Shown: one piece after another, positions 23,659 to 32,071 of the stretch
How the letters are laid out: each line of letters starts with the position of its first letter
How positions within the stretch are numbered: the first letter of the stretch is position 1
Source of the DNA: Rhizobium sp. ASV20
Lineage (GTDB): Bacteria > Pseudomonadota > Alphaproteobacteria > Rhizobiales > Rhizobiaceae
Assembly: GCF_016429015.1 (NCBI RefSeq)
Contig: NZ_JAELTU010000054.1
Span: 1 to 41,507 of the forward strand
Reading direction: 5' to 3'
DNA: 41,507 nucleotides
Made by a program: the position numbers and the translations under genes
Notes under the pieces: model-generated
What the model saw: the letters and a program-made list of their open reading frames with translations, nothing else
Databases searched by the model: none
Told to the model about the DNA's origin: nothing

Positions 23659-24584
23659 GCAGCATCAAGTTCGATCGCATCGCGCTGATCGGCATCGGCC
23701 TGATCGGCTCTTCCATCGCTCATGACATCAAGCGGCTCGGCCTTGCCAAGGAAGTGGTGATCTCGACCCGCAGTGCCGAGACGCTGAAGCGCGCCGAGGA
23801 ATTGAAGCTTGGCGATCGCTATACGCCGTCCTCGGCCGAAGCGGTCAAGGATGCAGACCTCGTCATCGTCTCGGTGCCGGTCGGCGCTTCGGAGAGCGTT
23901 GCCAAGGAAATCGCGGCTCATTTGAAGCCGGGCGCGATTGTTACCGACGTCGGTTCGACCAAGGCGTCGGTCATCGCGCAGATGCAGCCGCACATGCCCC
24001 CTAACGTGCACTTCATTCCGGGCCATCCGCTGGCAGGTACGGAAAAATCGGGGCCGGATGCCGGCTTTCCCGGATTGTTCAAGGGACGCTGGTGCATCTT
24101 TACCCCGGTTCCGGGCACCGACGAAGCCGCGATCAAGACGCTTCGCGATTTCTGGGAAACCCTCGGTTCCCGTGTCGACGAGATGGACCCGGAACATCAC
24201 GACAAGGTGCTGGCGATCGTTTCGCATCTACCGCATCTCATCGCCTACAACATCGTAGGCACCGCCGATGATCTCGAGACGGTGACCGAGTCGGAAGTCA
24301 TCAAATATTCGGCCTCCGGCTTCCGCGACTTCACCCGCCTTGCCGCGTCCGATCCGACCATGTGGCGCGACGTCTGCCTGCACAATCGCGATGCGATCCT
24401 CGAAATGCTGTCGCGGTTTTCGGAAGATCTCGCGTCGCTGCAGCGGGCGATCCGCTGGGGCGAGGGCGACAAGATTTTCGAACTCTTCACCCGTACCCGC
24501 GCCATACGCCGTTCGATCGTCGAGGCCGGCCAGGACGTCGATGCGCCGGATTTCGGCCGTCATGCCCTGGATACGAAGGAATAA
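23655..24584 (+). CDS. tyrC: Prephenate/arogenate dehydrogenase
   Basis: This enzyme oxidatively decarboxylates prephenate or arogenate in tyrosine synthesis. The 309-residue protein has an N-terminal Rossmann fold with G13-I-G15-L-I-G18, an FIPGHPLAGTEKSGP segment that contacts the substrate, and a C-terminal helical dimerisation domain with HLPHLIAYNIV. There is no fused chorismate mutase or ACT domain. It starts inside the hisC stop (ATGA). Together with aroK and aroB elsewhere in the window it forms part of the aromatic pathway, but is in a separate transcript. Confidence 0.92.
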   Translation: MSSIKFDRIALIGIGLIGSSIAHDIKRLGLAKEVVISTRSAETLKRAEELKLGDRYTPSSAEAVKDADLVIVSVPVGASESVAKEIAAHLKPGAIVTDVGSTKASVIAQMQPHMPPNVHFIPGHPLAGTEKSGPDAGFPGLFKGRWCIFTPVPGTDEAAIKTLRDFWETLGSRVDEMDPEHHDKVLAIVSHLPHLIAYNIVGTADDLETVTESEVIKYSASGFRDFTRLAASDPTMWRDVCLHNRDAILEMLSRFSEDLASLQRAIRWGEGDKIFELFTRTRAIRRSIVEAGQDVDAPDFGRHALDTKE

Positions 24585-24610
24585 GCAGCCTTACACGATG
24601 GAGGGCGCTC

Positions 24611-25039
24611 ATGATCGTCAGACGCGGGCGCTCCGAGGATCTGCCTTGGCTCATCGAGCACGACGATGCGAGCGAGGATTGGATCAAGCGCTGCATCGAG
24701 TTCGAAGAATATTTCGTCGCCGAACGGGATGGTGAACTCGTCGGCTTCCTGCGATTCAGCCGCTTCTGGGGCAAGATCCCCTATATGGATATGATCCGTG
24801 TGCTGCCTTCGCTGCAACGTTCCGGCGCGGGCACGGCTCTCTTTCTGGCCTGGGAAAAGGCCATGGCGGAAGAAGGCGCGCAGCACCTGATGACCTCAAG
24901 CGAATGGGCGGAAGCCGAGCCTCAGGCCTGGCATCGCCGCAATGGGTTCAAGGCAGCAGGCAGCATCGATCTTCGCATTCTCCAGTCGAGCCCGGAGATA
25001 TTCTTTCTGAAGGACATCTCCGGTACGCCTGAGGCGTAG
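24611..25039 (+). CDS. GNAT-family N-acetyltransferase
   Basis: This 142-residue protein covers one GNAT domain: a strand pair around YFVAERDGELVGFLRFSRFW, the acetyl-CoA pyrophosphate loop in LQRSGAGTAL, and a C-terminal AWHRRNGFKAAG segment. Substrate is unknown. The ATG at 24611 has a GGAGG site and lies 26 bp after tyrC, so it may be the third gene of the hisC-tyrC transcript. Confidence 0.85.
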   Translation: MIVRRGRSEDLPWLIEHDDASEDWIKRCIEFEEYFVAERDGELVGFLRFSRFWGKIPYMDMIRVLPSLQRSGAGTALFLAWEKAMAEEGAQHLMTSSEWAEAEPQAWHRRNGFKAAGSIDLRILQSSPEIFFLKDISGTPEA

Positions 25040-25040
25040 G

Positions 25041-25074
25041 GCGTTTGCGCGTTCCCTTAGAATCGCAGAAACGC
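25041..25074. terminator. Imperfect hairpin after the GNAT gene
   Basis: GCGTTTGCG (25041-25049) faces CGCAGAAACGC (25064-25074), giving GCGTTT/AAACGC plus GCG/CGC with an internal bulge. There is no U-tract, so a terminator role is uncertain. It is directly followed by a rhizobial palindromic repeat at 25095. Confidence 0.35.
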
Positions 25075-25094
25075 ACCATCCTCTTGCTTCTCAG

Positions 25095-25138
25095 GCACTC
25101 CGAACGGAAAATTGCTCCGCACATTTCCCAAGAGTGCT
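25095..25138. repeat. Rhizobial intergenic palindrome, degenerate copy
   Basis: The segment has outer arms GCACTCCG and (A)GAGTGC and an inner CGGAAAA...ATTTCCC layout. The same layout, better conserved, is at 35354-35397 in this window. It lies between the convergent GNAT and DUF2125 genes. The family is one I recall as common in Rhizobiaceae intergenic spaces. Confidence 0.5.
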
Positions 25139-25145
25139 TCTCGGC

Positions 25146-26159
25146 TCAGATCGGCGGAATCTTTCCGAGCGGGATGAAGCCGCTGAGCGAGAGGCGGCCG
25201 CGATCAGCGGTCAGATCGACAGAGACCTTGTCGGCGCCGCTTGCCAGAGCCTTCAGCATCTTCGTTGCTGTCTTGATGATGTTCTTGGCGGCGGGGAGCG
25301 TCGTGCTCAGGCTGTCGCCCCAGGGACCGATCTGATTGATCTCCAGCTTGAATTGGCCGGACAAGAAGCCGTCCTCGTCGAAATTGAAGGGGCCGGAGAG
25401 CGTCATGACGCGGCCGTCGCCGATGTCGATGACGGCCTGGTGCAGGACACCGGCAGTGCCGTGAAGGCCCTCGCGATCGCTGCCGTCGAGCAATCCTGCC
25501 TTGCCTGACAGCGTCACGTTGGCACTGGTCGAAGCGGTCGGCAGTGTCTGCGGGAAGTCCTTGATGACCGCGTTGGCATTCTCGATGCCGATTGCGAGAT
25601 CGAGGTCGTCGCCGTTCTGGCTGGCGTGCATTTCGGTGTGGGCGGCGGTCACATTGGCGCTCTGGCCGGTGAAGGACGAGACGATCCCCGCCTTCAGACC
25701 GTCGATGACAGTCTGGCTTTGCGCGACGCCACGGCCCTTGGCGACGAGATTCGATTGCAAGGCAGTCCATTCGGCGGACACCGTCAGGCCCTCGGTCGTC
25801 CGCAATTCTGCCGGCGACTTGAGGCTCCAGCTGACGTGATTAGGCTGGAAGACCGGTGCCGATGCACTCAGCATGTCGAAATTGGCGGAGACACCCCGGG
25901 TCTGGTTGTCGACCGTGACCGTGTCACAGGTCAACCCGATGGAGAAGGGGAAGCCGTTGAAGGCCATGTTCTCGCATTTGCCTGCGATACCGGCACTGTT
26001 CTGCTGGCCGAGCGCCTTCAGAACGTTGGACCTTACGAAGCCGGTCGCGTAATACCATCCCCCGGTATAGAGCGCGGCGAGGACGACCAACAGACCGAGC
26101 AGGACGAGCCAAAGACGTTTGCCTCGGCCGGTTGCTACGCTCTGGCTTGACGCTGCCAT
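25146..26159 (-). CDS. DUF2125 envelope protein
   Basis: This 337-residue protein has an N-terminal transmembrane helix (about residues 14-34) followed by a large domain of unknown function DUF2125, predicted to be outside the cytoplasm. The beta-rich sequence has a GTAGVLHQAVIDIGDGRVMTLSGPFNF segment and an alternating hydrophobic pattern reminiscent of AsmA-like beta repeats. No enzymatic motif is seen. I start it at the ATG at 26159, behind a GGAG site; an in-frame TTG four codons upstream is less likely. It is divergent from chaC with about 50 bp between starts. Confidence 0.82.
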   Translation of the reverse strand: MAASSQSVATGRGKRLWLVLLGLLVVLAALYTGGWYYATGFVRSNVLKALGQQNSAGIAGKCENMAFNGFPFSIGLTCDTVTVDNQTRGVSANFDMLSASAPVFQPNHVSWSLKSPAELRTTEGLTVSAEWTALQSNLVAKGRGVAQSQTVIDGLKAGIVSSFTGQSANVTAAHTEMHASQNGDDLDLAIGIENANAVIKDFPQTLPTASTSANVTLSGKAGLLDGSDREGLHGTAGVLHQAVIDIGDGRVMTLSGPFNFDEDGFLSGQFKLEINQIGPWGDSLSTTLPAAKNIIKTATKMLKALASGADKVSVDLTADRGRLSLSGFIPLGKIPPI

Positions 26160-26209
26160 GTTGTTCTCCAATGGTTGGACTGAAGCTTCACAGTGATTTG
26201 GCGTTGGAT

Positions 26210-26743
26210 ATGGACGAATTTTGGGTATTTGGCTACGGATCCCTCATGTGGAATCCGGGCTTTGATTATGACGAGCGGGCGGAGGCCCTTATTTTCGGTT
26301 ATCGCCGTTCACTCTGTGTCCGCTCCTGGGTCCATCGCGGTAGCGAGACGAGCCCCGGCCTCGTCCTTGGTCTCGATCGTGGCGGTTCATGCCGCGGCAT
26401 GGCATTTCGCGTTCCAGCCTCTGCCTGGGATGAGGTGATCGCCTATCTGCGCGAGCGCGAACTCGTCACCAATGTCTATCTGGAAAAGACGCTGCCGATC
26501 CGGCTTGCCAACGGTCGGCGGGTTTCGGCTGTTGCCTATGTCGTCGATCGAAACCACAGGCAATATGCCGGTGCGCTCGATGCCATTGAGGCCGCGCATG
26601 TCGTCGAATCGGCCAGTGGCCAGTCCGGCCCGAACGACGCCTATGTGTTCAATACGTTGACGCATTTGCGCGAGATGGGCATTCGCGACCAATGGCTCGA
26701 GCATGTCGCCGGCGAAGTGGAACGAATGCGGGAAGCATTCTGA
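26210..26743 (+). CDS. chaC: Gamma-glutamylcyclotransferase (ChaC family)
   Basis: ChaC enzymes degrade glutathione to 5-oxoproline and Cys-Gly. The 177-residue protein has the substrate-binding FGYGSLMW (residues 7-14) near its start, a RSW-x-H-RG segment, and the R81-E-R-E84 motif that contains the catalytic glutamate. The length is typical of bacterial ChaC. The ATG at 26210 is set by homology; an in-frame earlier start at 26171 is possible but adds unrelated residues. The chaA antiporter is not nearby. It converges on plsC with a 36-bp gap. Confidence 0.9.
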   Translation: MDEFWVFGYGSLMWNPGFDYDERAEALIFGYRRSLCVRSWVHRGSETSPGLVLGLDRGGSCRGMAFRVPASAWDEVIAYLRERELVTNVYLEKTLPIRLANGRRVSAVAYVVDRNHRQYAGALDAIEAAHVVESASGQSGPNDAYVFNTLTHLREMGIRDQWLEHVAGEVERMREAF

Positions 26744-26779
26744 TTCGCCGCTCTTTCGCGTGGTGTCAGATCAAAGGGC

Positions 26780-27583
26780 TTAAACAGCCGCTGCGGCCAC
26801 CTTTGCCTTGTCGATTTCCGCCAGACGCCGAGCGGCGATCGGAGGGACCGGCAGATTTGGGTTGTTTGCGATGGTTTCGACCAGCAATTCGTCGCTTGCC
26901 CTTTCCGTCTCCTCAATCAGCCTTGCGAAGAAGACATCCGGGTCCAGGCCGGGCTCGATGGGCGGCAGGATGCGCACCTTGAGGTGGCCGGGATATTTGC
27001 GGAAGGTGCGGCGCGGCCAGAACAGGCCGGGATGCATGGCAACCATGACGACGGGAATTCCGAGGTCTCGATACATGCGCGCGATGCCGTATTTATAGAC
27101 CGGCTCGGCGCCTGGCGGGCGGCGCGTACCTTCCGGATAGATGATCAACTGGCGGCCGGTGGCGAGTTCTTCGCGTGTGCGCTTCAGAACATCGAACATC
27201 ACCTTGCCGCGTGCGCTGCGATCGACCGGAATCATCCGTTGCTTGCCGGCATACCAGCCGAACAGGGGAATCCACATCAGCTCGCGCTTGAGGATGTAGA
27301 CCGGGTCGTCGAGATAGGGGAGAAGCGCGAAAGTGTCCCAGAAGGACTGGTGTTTCGGAGCGAAGATATAGCTGCCCTTCGGGATGTTCTCGAGGCCCTC
27401 GATCTCGAAAGTCGTGCCGACGATCTTTTCCATCAGCCAGGTGCTGGACTTCGCCCATGCCTTGGGAATCGCGTAGGCCGCCTTGCGCGGCATCAGGAAA
27501 TAGATGGGCGTCAAAACGATCATACGAATGATCAGATTGGCATAGAAGGCTACGTTGAACAGGATCGAACGCAATGTAATCAT
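26780..27583 (-). CDS. plsC: 1-acyl-sn-glycerol-3-phosphate acyltransferase (PlsC-type)
   Basis: This membrane-associated acyltransferase makes phosphatidic acid from lysophosphatidate. The 267-residue protein has one or two N-terminal membrane helices (about residues 8-31), the catalytic H78-Q-S-F-W-D83 (HX4D), and the glycerophosphate-binding P150-E-G-T-R154. Rhizobia carry several PlsC paralogs, some used for ornithine lipids (OlsA), so substrate is not certain. The start is ATG at 27583 with GGGA upstream. It lies 106 bp after ydcF and may be the last gene of an ftsE-ftsX-ydcF-plsC transcript. Confidence 0.87.
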   Translation of the reverse strand: MITLRSILFNVAFYANLIIRMIVLTPIYFLMPRKAAYAIPKAWAKSSTWLMEKIVGTTFEIEGLENIPKGSYIFAPKHQSFWDTFALLPYLDDPVYILKRELMWIPLFGWYAGKQRMIPVDRSARGKVMFDVLKRTREELATGRQLIIYPEGTRRPPGAEPVYKYGIARMYRDLGIPVVMVAMHPGLFWPRRTFRKYPGHLKVRILPPIEPGLDPDVFFARLIEETERASDELLVETIANNPNLPVPPIAARRLAEIDKAKVAAAAV

Positions 27584-27689
27584 CGAGGCTTTCCCAATGC
27601 ACCGGCCTGCGCCGGTATCCAAAGGTTTGCCTACACGATTACGTCGTCAATAAAAAGTCGGTGCGTGCTCGCTTTCGCGGCTCCAAGCT

Positions 27690-28412
27690 CTAATCGTCGT
27701 CGTCGAGCGGCTGGCGTGATCGCAAGCCGGTAGGACGTCCAAGGCCAGTCAGGTTGCGGGCTCCTGCGAGAAGGACCTTGGCATATTCCGAGATCATGGT
27801 GCGCAGCGCGTTGGGATCCGTGAACCAGTTTTTGGTTTTCAGGTCGGAGTTGACGACCGGGTATGGAATGAAATCGGTCGATGGGTCGACATATCTCAGT
27901 TCCGCCAGACTGCGGGGCATATGGTAGTTGTTCGTCACCACCAGGATGCTTTTATAGCCCTTGGCGTGGATCCACTTTGCCGCTTCACGGGCATTGCCGA
28001 TGGTGTCGAGCGCATCATAGCCGATATCGACGCAGCAGCTGAACAGATCGACCGAGCTTTGCGTCAGCTTGCGGATCTGGGACGGTGTCGTGGTCGGATG
28101 CACGCCCGATATCAGCAAACGATTGCCGGCACCGGAGCGCAGCAGTTCCACGGCCTGATCGATGCGCTGGTAGCCGCCCGTCAGCACGACGATGCCATCC
28201 GCCTTCGGATCGAGCGGCGGCTTCATGGTGGTGATCGAATCGACAAAATGCAGGAAGCCGCCGAAAATGATGGCGACGAAGAAAATGAAGGCGAAGCCTC
28301 CCCAGCGCAAAAGACGGCGGATCAGGCTGCGTCGCACGGGTCTATCGCTGCGGAAGCGTTCCCGCAACGGCTGCGAACTCACGGTCTTGCGAGTCGTCAG
28401 ATCCATGCTCAT
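27690..28412 (-). CDS. YdcF/DUF218-family membrane protein
   Basis: This 240-residue protein has one transmembrane helix (about residues 37-58) followed by a DUF218 domain with VVLTGGYQRIDQAVELL and the C-terminal signature TNNYHMPRSLAELR. DUF218 proteins such as ElyC and YdcF are envelope proteins linked to peptidoglycan or enterobacterial common antigen precursor handling; the reaction is unknown. It follows ftsX by 69 bp on the same strand. The first ATG (28412) has a poor ribosome binding site; the ATG two codons later is an alternative. Confidence 0.85.
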   Translation of the reverse strand: MSMDLTTRKTVSSQPLRERFRSDRPVRRSLIRRLLRWGGFAFIFFVAIIFGGFLHFVDSITTMKPPLDPKADGIVVLTGGYQRIDQAVELLRSGAGNRLLISGVHPTTTPSQIRKLTQSSVDLFSCCVDIGYDALDTIGNAREAAKWIHAKGYKSILVVTNNYHMPRSLAELRYVDPSTDFIPYPVVNSDLKTKNWFTDPNALRTMISEYAKVLLAGARNLTGLGRPTGLRSRQPLDDDD

Positions 28413-28481
28413 GATTCGTCATTATACGACAATTGCGGCAAGGAACGGGCTGCCAATCCGCAAAAAATCATCACTGCGTTA

Positions 28482-29528
28482 TCAATTCTGCACACTGTCC
28501 GATCTGCCGGGGTCAGAACGGATCAGATCGATCTCGTAAATCGTCCGCATCACGGTGAAACGCGCCGTCAGCGTCGTGAGCAGTGCAATGACGATCATGG
28601 TCGCGAGAATGCCGAGATAGCCGAGTGCGCCGACCGAAAAAGTGCCGAAAAGGGCAGTCGCCTGATCGGTCTGTGGCGTGGCGATCGTGCGGCTCTGCAG
28701 GAAGCCGGCACTGGCGAAGAAGAGAGCCGCCAGCGCGCTGCCGGCCGCCGATCCCTTGAGGCTGATCTTCAGGAAATGCTTCTGAAATTCGGTTGCGACG
28801 AAGGTGCCTTCGGCGCCGACAAAGTGCAGTACCTCGACGATGTGCCTATTGCCCGACAATGCTCCGCGTGTCGCGAAAACCACGGTCAGCACCATGGCCG
28901 TGAAAACCAGCAGCAGAACGCCGGTGCCGATCAGAACGGTGGTATGCGCCATGGAGACGAGCCGGTCGACCCAGGTGCGATGGTCGTCCAGCGTTGCCTG
29001 TGGGATCTGGGCCTTCAGCAGGCTGCGCATGGCCTCGAAGTCAGGTGGGTGTGTTTCGTCAATCGTGATGATGACGAGGCGGGGGACAGGTAGTTCCTTG
29101 ATATCGAGGCCAGCACCGAGCCAAGGTTCGAGAAGTCGGGCGGTGGCCGCCTCGTCGACGATCTGGCCCGATTTTGTGCCGACGAAGCTGAGCGCGATAT
29201 CGCGGGCGCTGGCCAGCGCCTTGTCCATATCGAGATTGTCGTCCGGCTTGATCTGGATCGTGATCTCGCGGGAGATCTGGCTTTCCCAGCTGGCGGCCGT
29301 TGCGCGCACCATGCTGACCGCACCGAGCGTCAGGCAAGCGAGAAAGGCCATGATGGCGATGACGACGATCAGCGCGTTGCCCTGAATATTCGAGGAGGGC
29401 ACGATCGGTCCGGTCGGACGCACGCGCATCTCCGGGCGCTTGCGCTCCGGCGGCTGGCCGGTCGTCGCCTGCTGCGGCTGCGAAGCCTTTGCGTTCGGGC
29501 TGTTCCTGCGTGGCGCTTGCTCAGTCAT
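28482..29528 (-). CDS. ftsX: Cell division ABC transporter permease FtsX
   Basis: FtsX is the membrane partner of FtsE; the complex couples cytoplasmic ATP hydrolysis to control of peptidoglycan hydrolases at the division site. The 348-residue protein has a long Pro/Gln-rich cytoplasmic N-terminus (about 1-48), TM1 (51-73), a large periplasmic domain (about 80-205) and three more TMs within 207-330, the normal FtsX topology. The start ATG overlaps the ftsE stop by 8 bp, so translation is coupled. Confidence 0.92.
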   Translation of the reverse strand: MTEQAPRRNSPNAKASQPQQATTGQPPERKRPEMRVRPTGPIVPSSNIQGNALIVVIAIMAFLACLTLGAVSMVRATAASWESQISREITIQIKPDDNLDMDKALASARDIALSFVGTKSGQIVDEAATARLLEPWLGAGLDIKELPVPRLVIITIDETHPPDFEAMRSLLKAQIPQATLDDHRTWVDRLVSMAHTTVLIGTGVLLLVFTAMVLTVVFATRGALSGNRHIVEVLHFVGAEGTFVATEFQKHFLKISLKGSAAGSALAALFFASAGFLQSRTIATPQTDQATALFGTFSVGALGYLGILATMIVIALLTTLTARFTVMRTIYEIDLIRSDPGRSDSVQN

Positions 29529-30180
29529 AGATATCGAGATGCCCTCCCGACAGGATCATGCGCCTGGCCTCGATCTGGTCCATCAGGGCGAGGTCGTGCG
29601 TCGCGATGACGACAGCCGTGCCGAGGCGGTTGAGCTCCAGAAACAGATTGAGCAGCCGGCGCGCCATCGGCGGATCGACGTTGCCAGTCGGCTCGTCGGC
29701 AAGCAGGATTTCGGGGCGGTCGATGAGGGCGCGGGCAATCGCGGCACGCTGCTTCTCGCCGCCCGAGAGCACCGGCGGCAACACATTGATACGCTCGCCA
29801 AGGCCAACCCATTTGAGCAGTTCCAGTACGTCGGTGCGGTAGGAGCTCTCGTCCTTGCCGCGTACACGCAGGGGCAGGGCGACGTTTTCGTAGGTCGTCA
29901 GATGCTCGAGCAGCCGGAAATCCTGAAAGACGATGCCGACGCGGCGGCGCAGCAACGGTAGCTCGTTGCGCGGGATCGACGAGATCTCGCGATCGAACAT
30001 GCGGATCAGCCCACGGGTCGGCTGCAGCGACATGAACAGCAGCCGCAGCAGCGTTGTCTTGCCAGCGCCGGAGGGGCCGGTCAGGAACTGGAACGATTTC
30101 CTCGGAATGTCAAAGCTCAGGTCGCGGAGGATTTCCGGACCCATGCCGTAGCGCAAACCAACGTTCTCAAAGTGAATCAA
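29521..30180 (-). CDS. ftsE: Cell division ATP-binding protein FtsE
   Basis: FtsE is the ATPase of the FtsEX complex. The 219-residue protein has Walker A G35-PSGAGKTT, the Q-loop at Q86, the ABC signature LSGGEKQR (138-145) and Walker B ILLADEPTG (158-166). It is the first gene of the probable ftsE-ftsX-ydcF-plsC unit and diverges from a membrane protein gene across about 210 bp that contains several GTTAAC/TTAAC elements. Confidence 0.96.
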   Translation of the reverse strand: MIHFENVGLRYGMGPEILRDLSFDIPRKSFQFLTGPSGAGKTTLLRLLFMSLQPTRGLIRMFDREISSIPRNELPLLRRRVGIVFQDFRLLEHLTTYENVALPLRVRGKDESSYRTDVLELLKWVGLGERINVLPPVLSGGEKQRAAIARALIDRPEILLADEPTGNVDPPMARRLLNLFLELNRLGTAVVIATHDLALMDQIEARRMILSGGHLDIYD

Positions 30181-30390
30181 CGGGCAGTCCAGTCTTCCGC
30201 GGTGTTCAATCAGGCGACTTGTTAACCACTGGCGTTAACAGCCGGTAAATTTTTCTGGAAAGGCGCCCGATTCATGGCGATCTTTGCGAAGCATTAACCA
30301 ATAAAATTTACGACTGGGCGGGATTCGTTTCAATGCCCAGATTAGGAATGGGCGTCGAAACCATGTGGATCACCGAAACGGGAGACCATC

Positions 30391-31062
30391 ATGGGCGCTT
30401 TTCGCCACCGTCAGCAGCGGGCGGAGCTGGTTTATGACCTCATCCCGCCAGAGCGTGGAGCGAGCTCGGGCCAGGCACACCGTCTTGCGCCGAAGCCGGA
30501 CATCGTCGATGCCGAGTTTGTCACGGTATCGGGTGGCCGCAGCCGGAGCGCCTCTGCCGGCGTCAATATACGCTATGAACGCCCTGCCGGAACGAAACCG
30601 CGGCTGGGGAAGACCCGCTCGAACGGACTTTCACGTCTGCTGGCTGGGTTTCGATTGGTCGAGGATGTTCTACAGCAGGCTTCGCGGCGTAGTTTTGTTG
30701 CGCTGATCGTTTCTCTCGCGATATTGATCTTCGGTCTTTCCGGCGGATTTTCCGGTCTCTCAGGCTCTCCCGTCGACATGACGGGAGAGCCGTTGCAATT
30801 CTCGCATGTGACGGTGACGCCGCGGGACGAGAATGGGCTTCGTGTGCTCACGTTGAACGGGATCATCGAGAACGTCAGCGGCGCGACCTTGTCCGTTCCG
30901 CAGGTCCGCGCCAATCTTTTTGCCGGCGATCAGCTGGTGAGGAGCGTCGTCGTAAACGTGTCGATCGGGCGGCTTGCGCCGCATGAAAGCCGCGGATTTT
31001 CGACGCGATTGCAGCATCCCGGTGGAAAAACGCCGGATGTTCGGCTCTCATTCATGCCCTAA
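30391..31062 (+). CDS. Single-pass membrane protein with DUF3426-like C-terminal domain
   Basis: This 223-residue protein has a basic, disordered cytoplasmic N-terminal part (about 1-100), one transmembrane helix (about 101-119), and a C-terminal beta domain resembling DUF3426/FxLyD proteins (LTLNGIIENVSGATLSVPQVRANLFAGD, then an RLAPHESRGFSTRL strand). In other alphaproteobacteria a similar C-terminal part is often fused to an N-terminal MJ0042 zinc ribbon; no Cys pair is present here. The ATG at 30391 has a GGGAGA site. It is next to ftsE in a divergent pair. Function is unknown. Confidence 0.7.
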   Translation: MGAFRHRQQRAELVYDLIPPERGASSGQAHRLAPKPDIVDAEFVTVSGGRSRSASAGVNIRYERPAGTKPRLGKTRSNGLSRLLAGFRLVEDVLQQASRRSFVALIVSLAILIFGLSGGFSGLSGSPVDMTGEPLQFSHVTVTPRDENGLRVLTLNGIIENVSGATLSVPQVRANLFAGDQLVRSVVVNVSIGRLAPHESRGFSTRLQHPGGKTPDVRLSFMP

Positions 31063-31063
31063 A

Positions 31064-31168
31064 GCATGATGCCGAAAAGTATCACCGGTTTTCGGGCGAC
31101 ATTGCGCGCCAGCCATTCGATTCCTGCGCAGAATTCGGATTTTAGGTCGAATCGGCCTAGAATCATCC
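31064..31168. repeat. Rhizobial intergenic palindromes between the DUF3426-like gene and hpt
   Basis: The first part (31064-31102) reads GCATGATGCCGAAAAG, with CCGAAAA (31072-31078) facing TTTTCGG (31089-31095). The same kind of element is found at 37188-37231. The second part is a hairpin, GATTTTAGG (31138-31146) with CCTAGAATC (31156-31164), one wobble pair. Both layouts are ones I recall as frequent in rhizobial intergenic DNA. They may act as transcription stops or mRNA 3'-end structures for the preceding gene. Confidence 0.55.
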
Positions 31169-31260
31169 GACTCTGGGGGTGTGTCGGGCTTGTTGATTGT
31201 GCTACGGGCTAGAGCTTGATCGGCGGCCAAGGGCCGCAAAGCCATGGAGCATGCCAATCA

Positions 31261-31806
31261 ATGCCTGTCGTACGCGGGAAGAATATCGAGCCGCTTTTCA
31301 CTGCCGAGCAGATTGCCGAGCGCAATCAAACCATGGCGAAGCAAATCGCCAGCGGGCCGACGAAGGATCTCCTCGTCATTGCAGTCCTCAAGGGCTCCTT
31401 CATTTTCGCGGCCGATCTGTTGCGCGCGTTGCATGAGACCGGGCTTGCCCCTGAGGTCGAATTCATTACCCTTTCGAGCTATGGCGCTGGCACGACCTCG
31501 CAGGGTGTTCGCATCGTCAAGGACATCGACAGCGATGTTAAGGATCGTGACGTCCTGTTGATCGACGATATTCTGGAATCGGGCCGCACGCTGCGTTTCG
31601 CCAAAGAACTGCTCTATGAGCGCGGCGCTCGCCATGTCAGCCTCGCAGTCCTGCTCGACAAGAGCGTCAAGCGACAGGAAGAGCTGGAAGCCGATTATGT
31701 CGGCTTCGAATGCCCGGATTATTTTGTTGTCGGCTATGGCATGGATGTGGCTTACGCCTTCCGCGAGCTGCCCTTCGTCGGCGTCGTCACCGGCGATGCC
31801 GTCTAA
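31261..31806 (+). CDS. hpt: Hypoxanthine phosphoribosyltransferase
   Basis: Hpt salvages hypoxanthine (and guanine) to the nucleotide using PRPP. The 181-residue protein has the PRPP-binding loop LLIDDILESGRTL (99-111), the early AVLKGSFIF segment (41-49) and the late purine-contact region DYFVVGYGMD. The start is the ATG at 31261, where homology begins; a GGAG lies a little far upstream. It is followed by a hairpin terminator at 31870-31912. Confidence 0.93.
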   Translation: MPVVRGKNIEPLFTAEQIAERNQTMAKQIASGPTKDLLVIAVLKGSFIFAADLLRALHETGLAPEVEFITLSSYGAGTTSQGVRIVKDIDSDVKDRDVLLIDDILESGRTLRFAKELLYERGARHVSLAVLLDKSVKRQEELEADYVGFECPDYFVVGYGMDVAYAFRELPFVGVVTGDAV

Positions 31807-31869
31807 AGCAATTTCAGCCAGAATGCTCGGCGCTATTCCATACGGAATCGCCTGAGGACAATCGAATAG

Positions 31870-31912
31870 AGCGGTTCGGAGACTCCGGGAGGAGCCGAGC
31901 CGCTTTCGTTAT
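31870..31912 (+). terminator. Terminator after hpt
   Basis: AGCGGTTCGG (31870-31879) pairs with CCGAGCCGCT (31895-31904) with one wobble pair, and the following TTCGTTATT is T-rich. It lies 64 bp after the hpt stop and before the cpdR promoter region. Confidence 0.5.
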
Positions 31913-32071
31913 TCAGCGTTAATGCAGACGGCTGCCTCGGCTGTTCCATTCTGCTCCAGTGATGACGACTCGTTAACCACGGAGCCTAATCACCCCCTCG
32001 TCGTTTACCTATCGCAAACGGAATTCTGGTGATTTCGGTCGCGGAACATGACGGACCAGGAGCATAGGGCC

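Noticed and set aside
30221..30239. A canonical CtrA box (TTAA-N7-TTAA)
   Set aside because: The spacing between TTAA cores is 9 bp, so it is reported only as a cluster of half-site-like elements.
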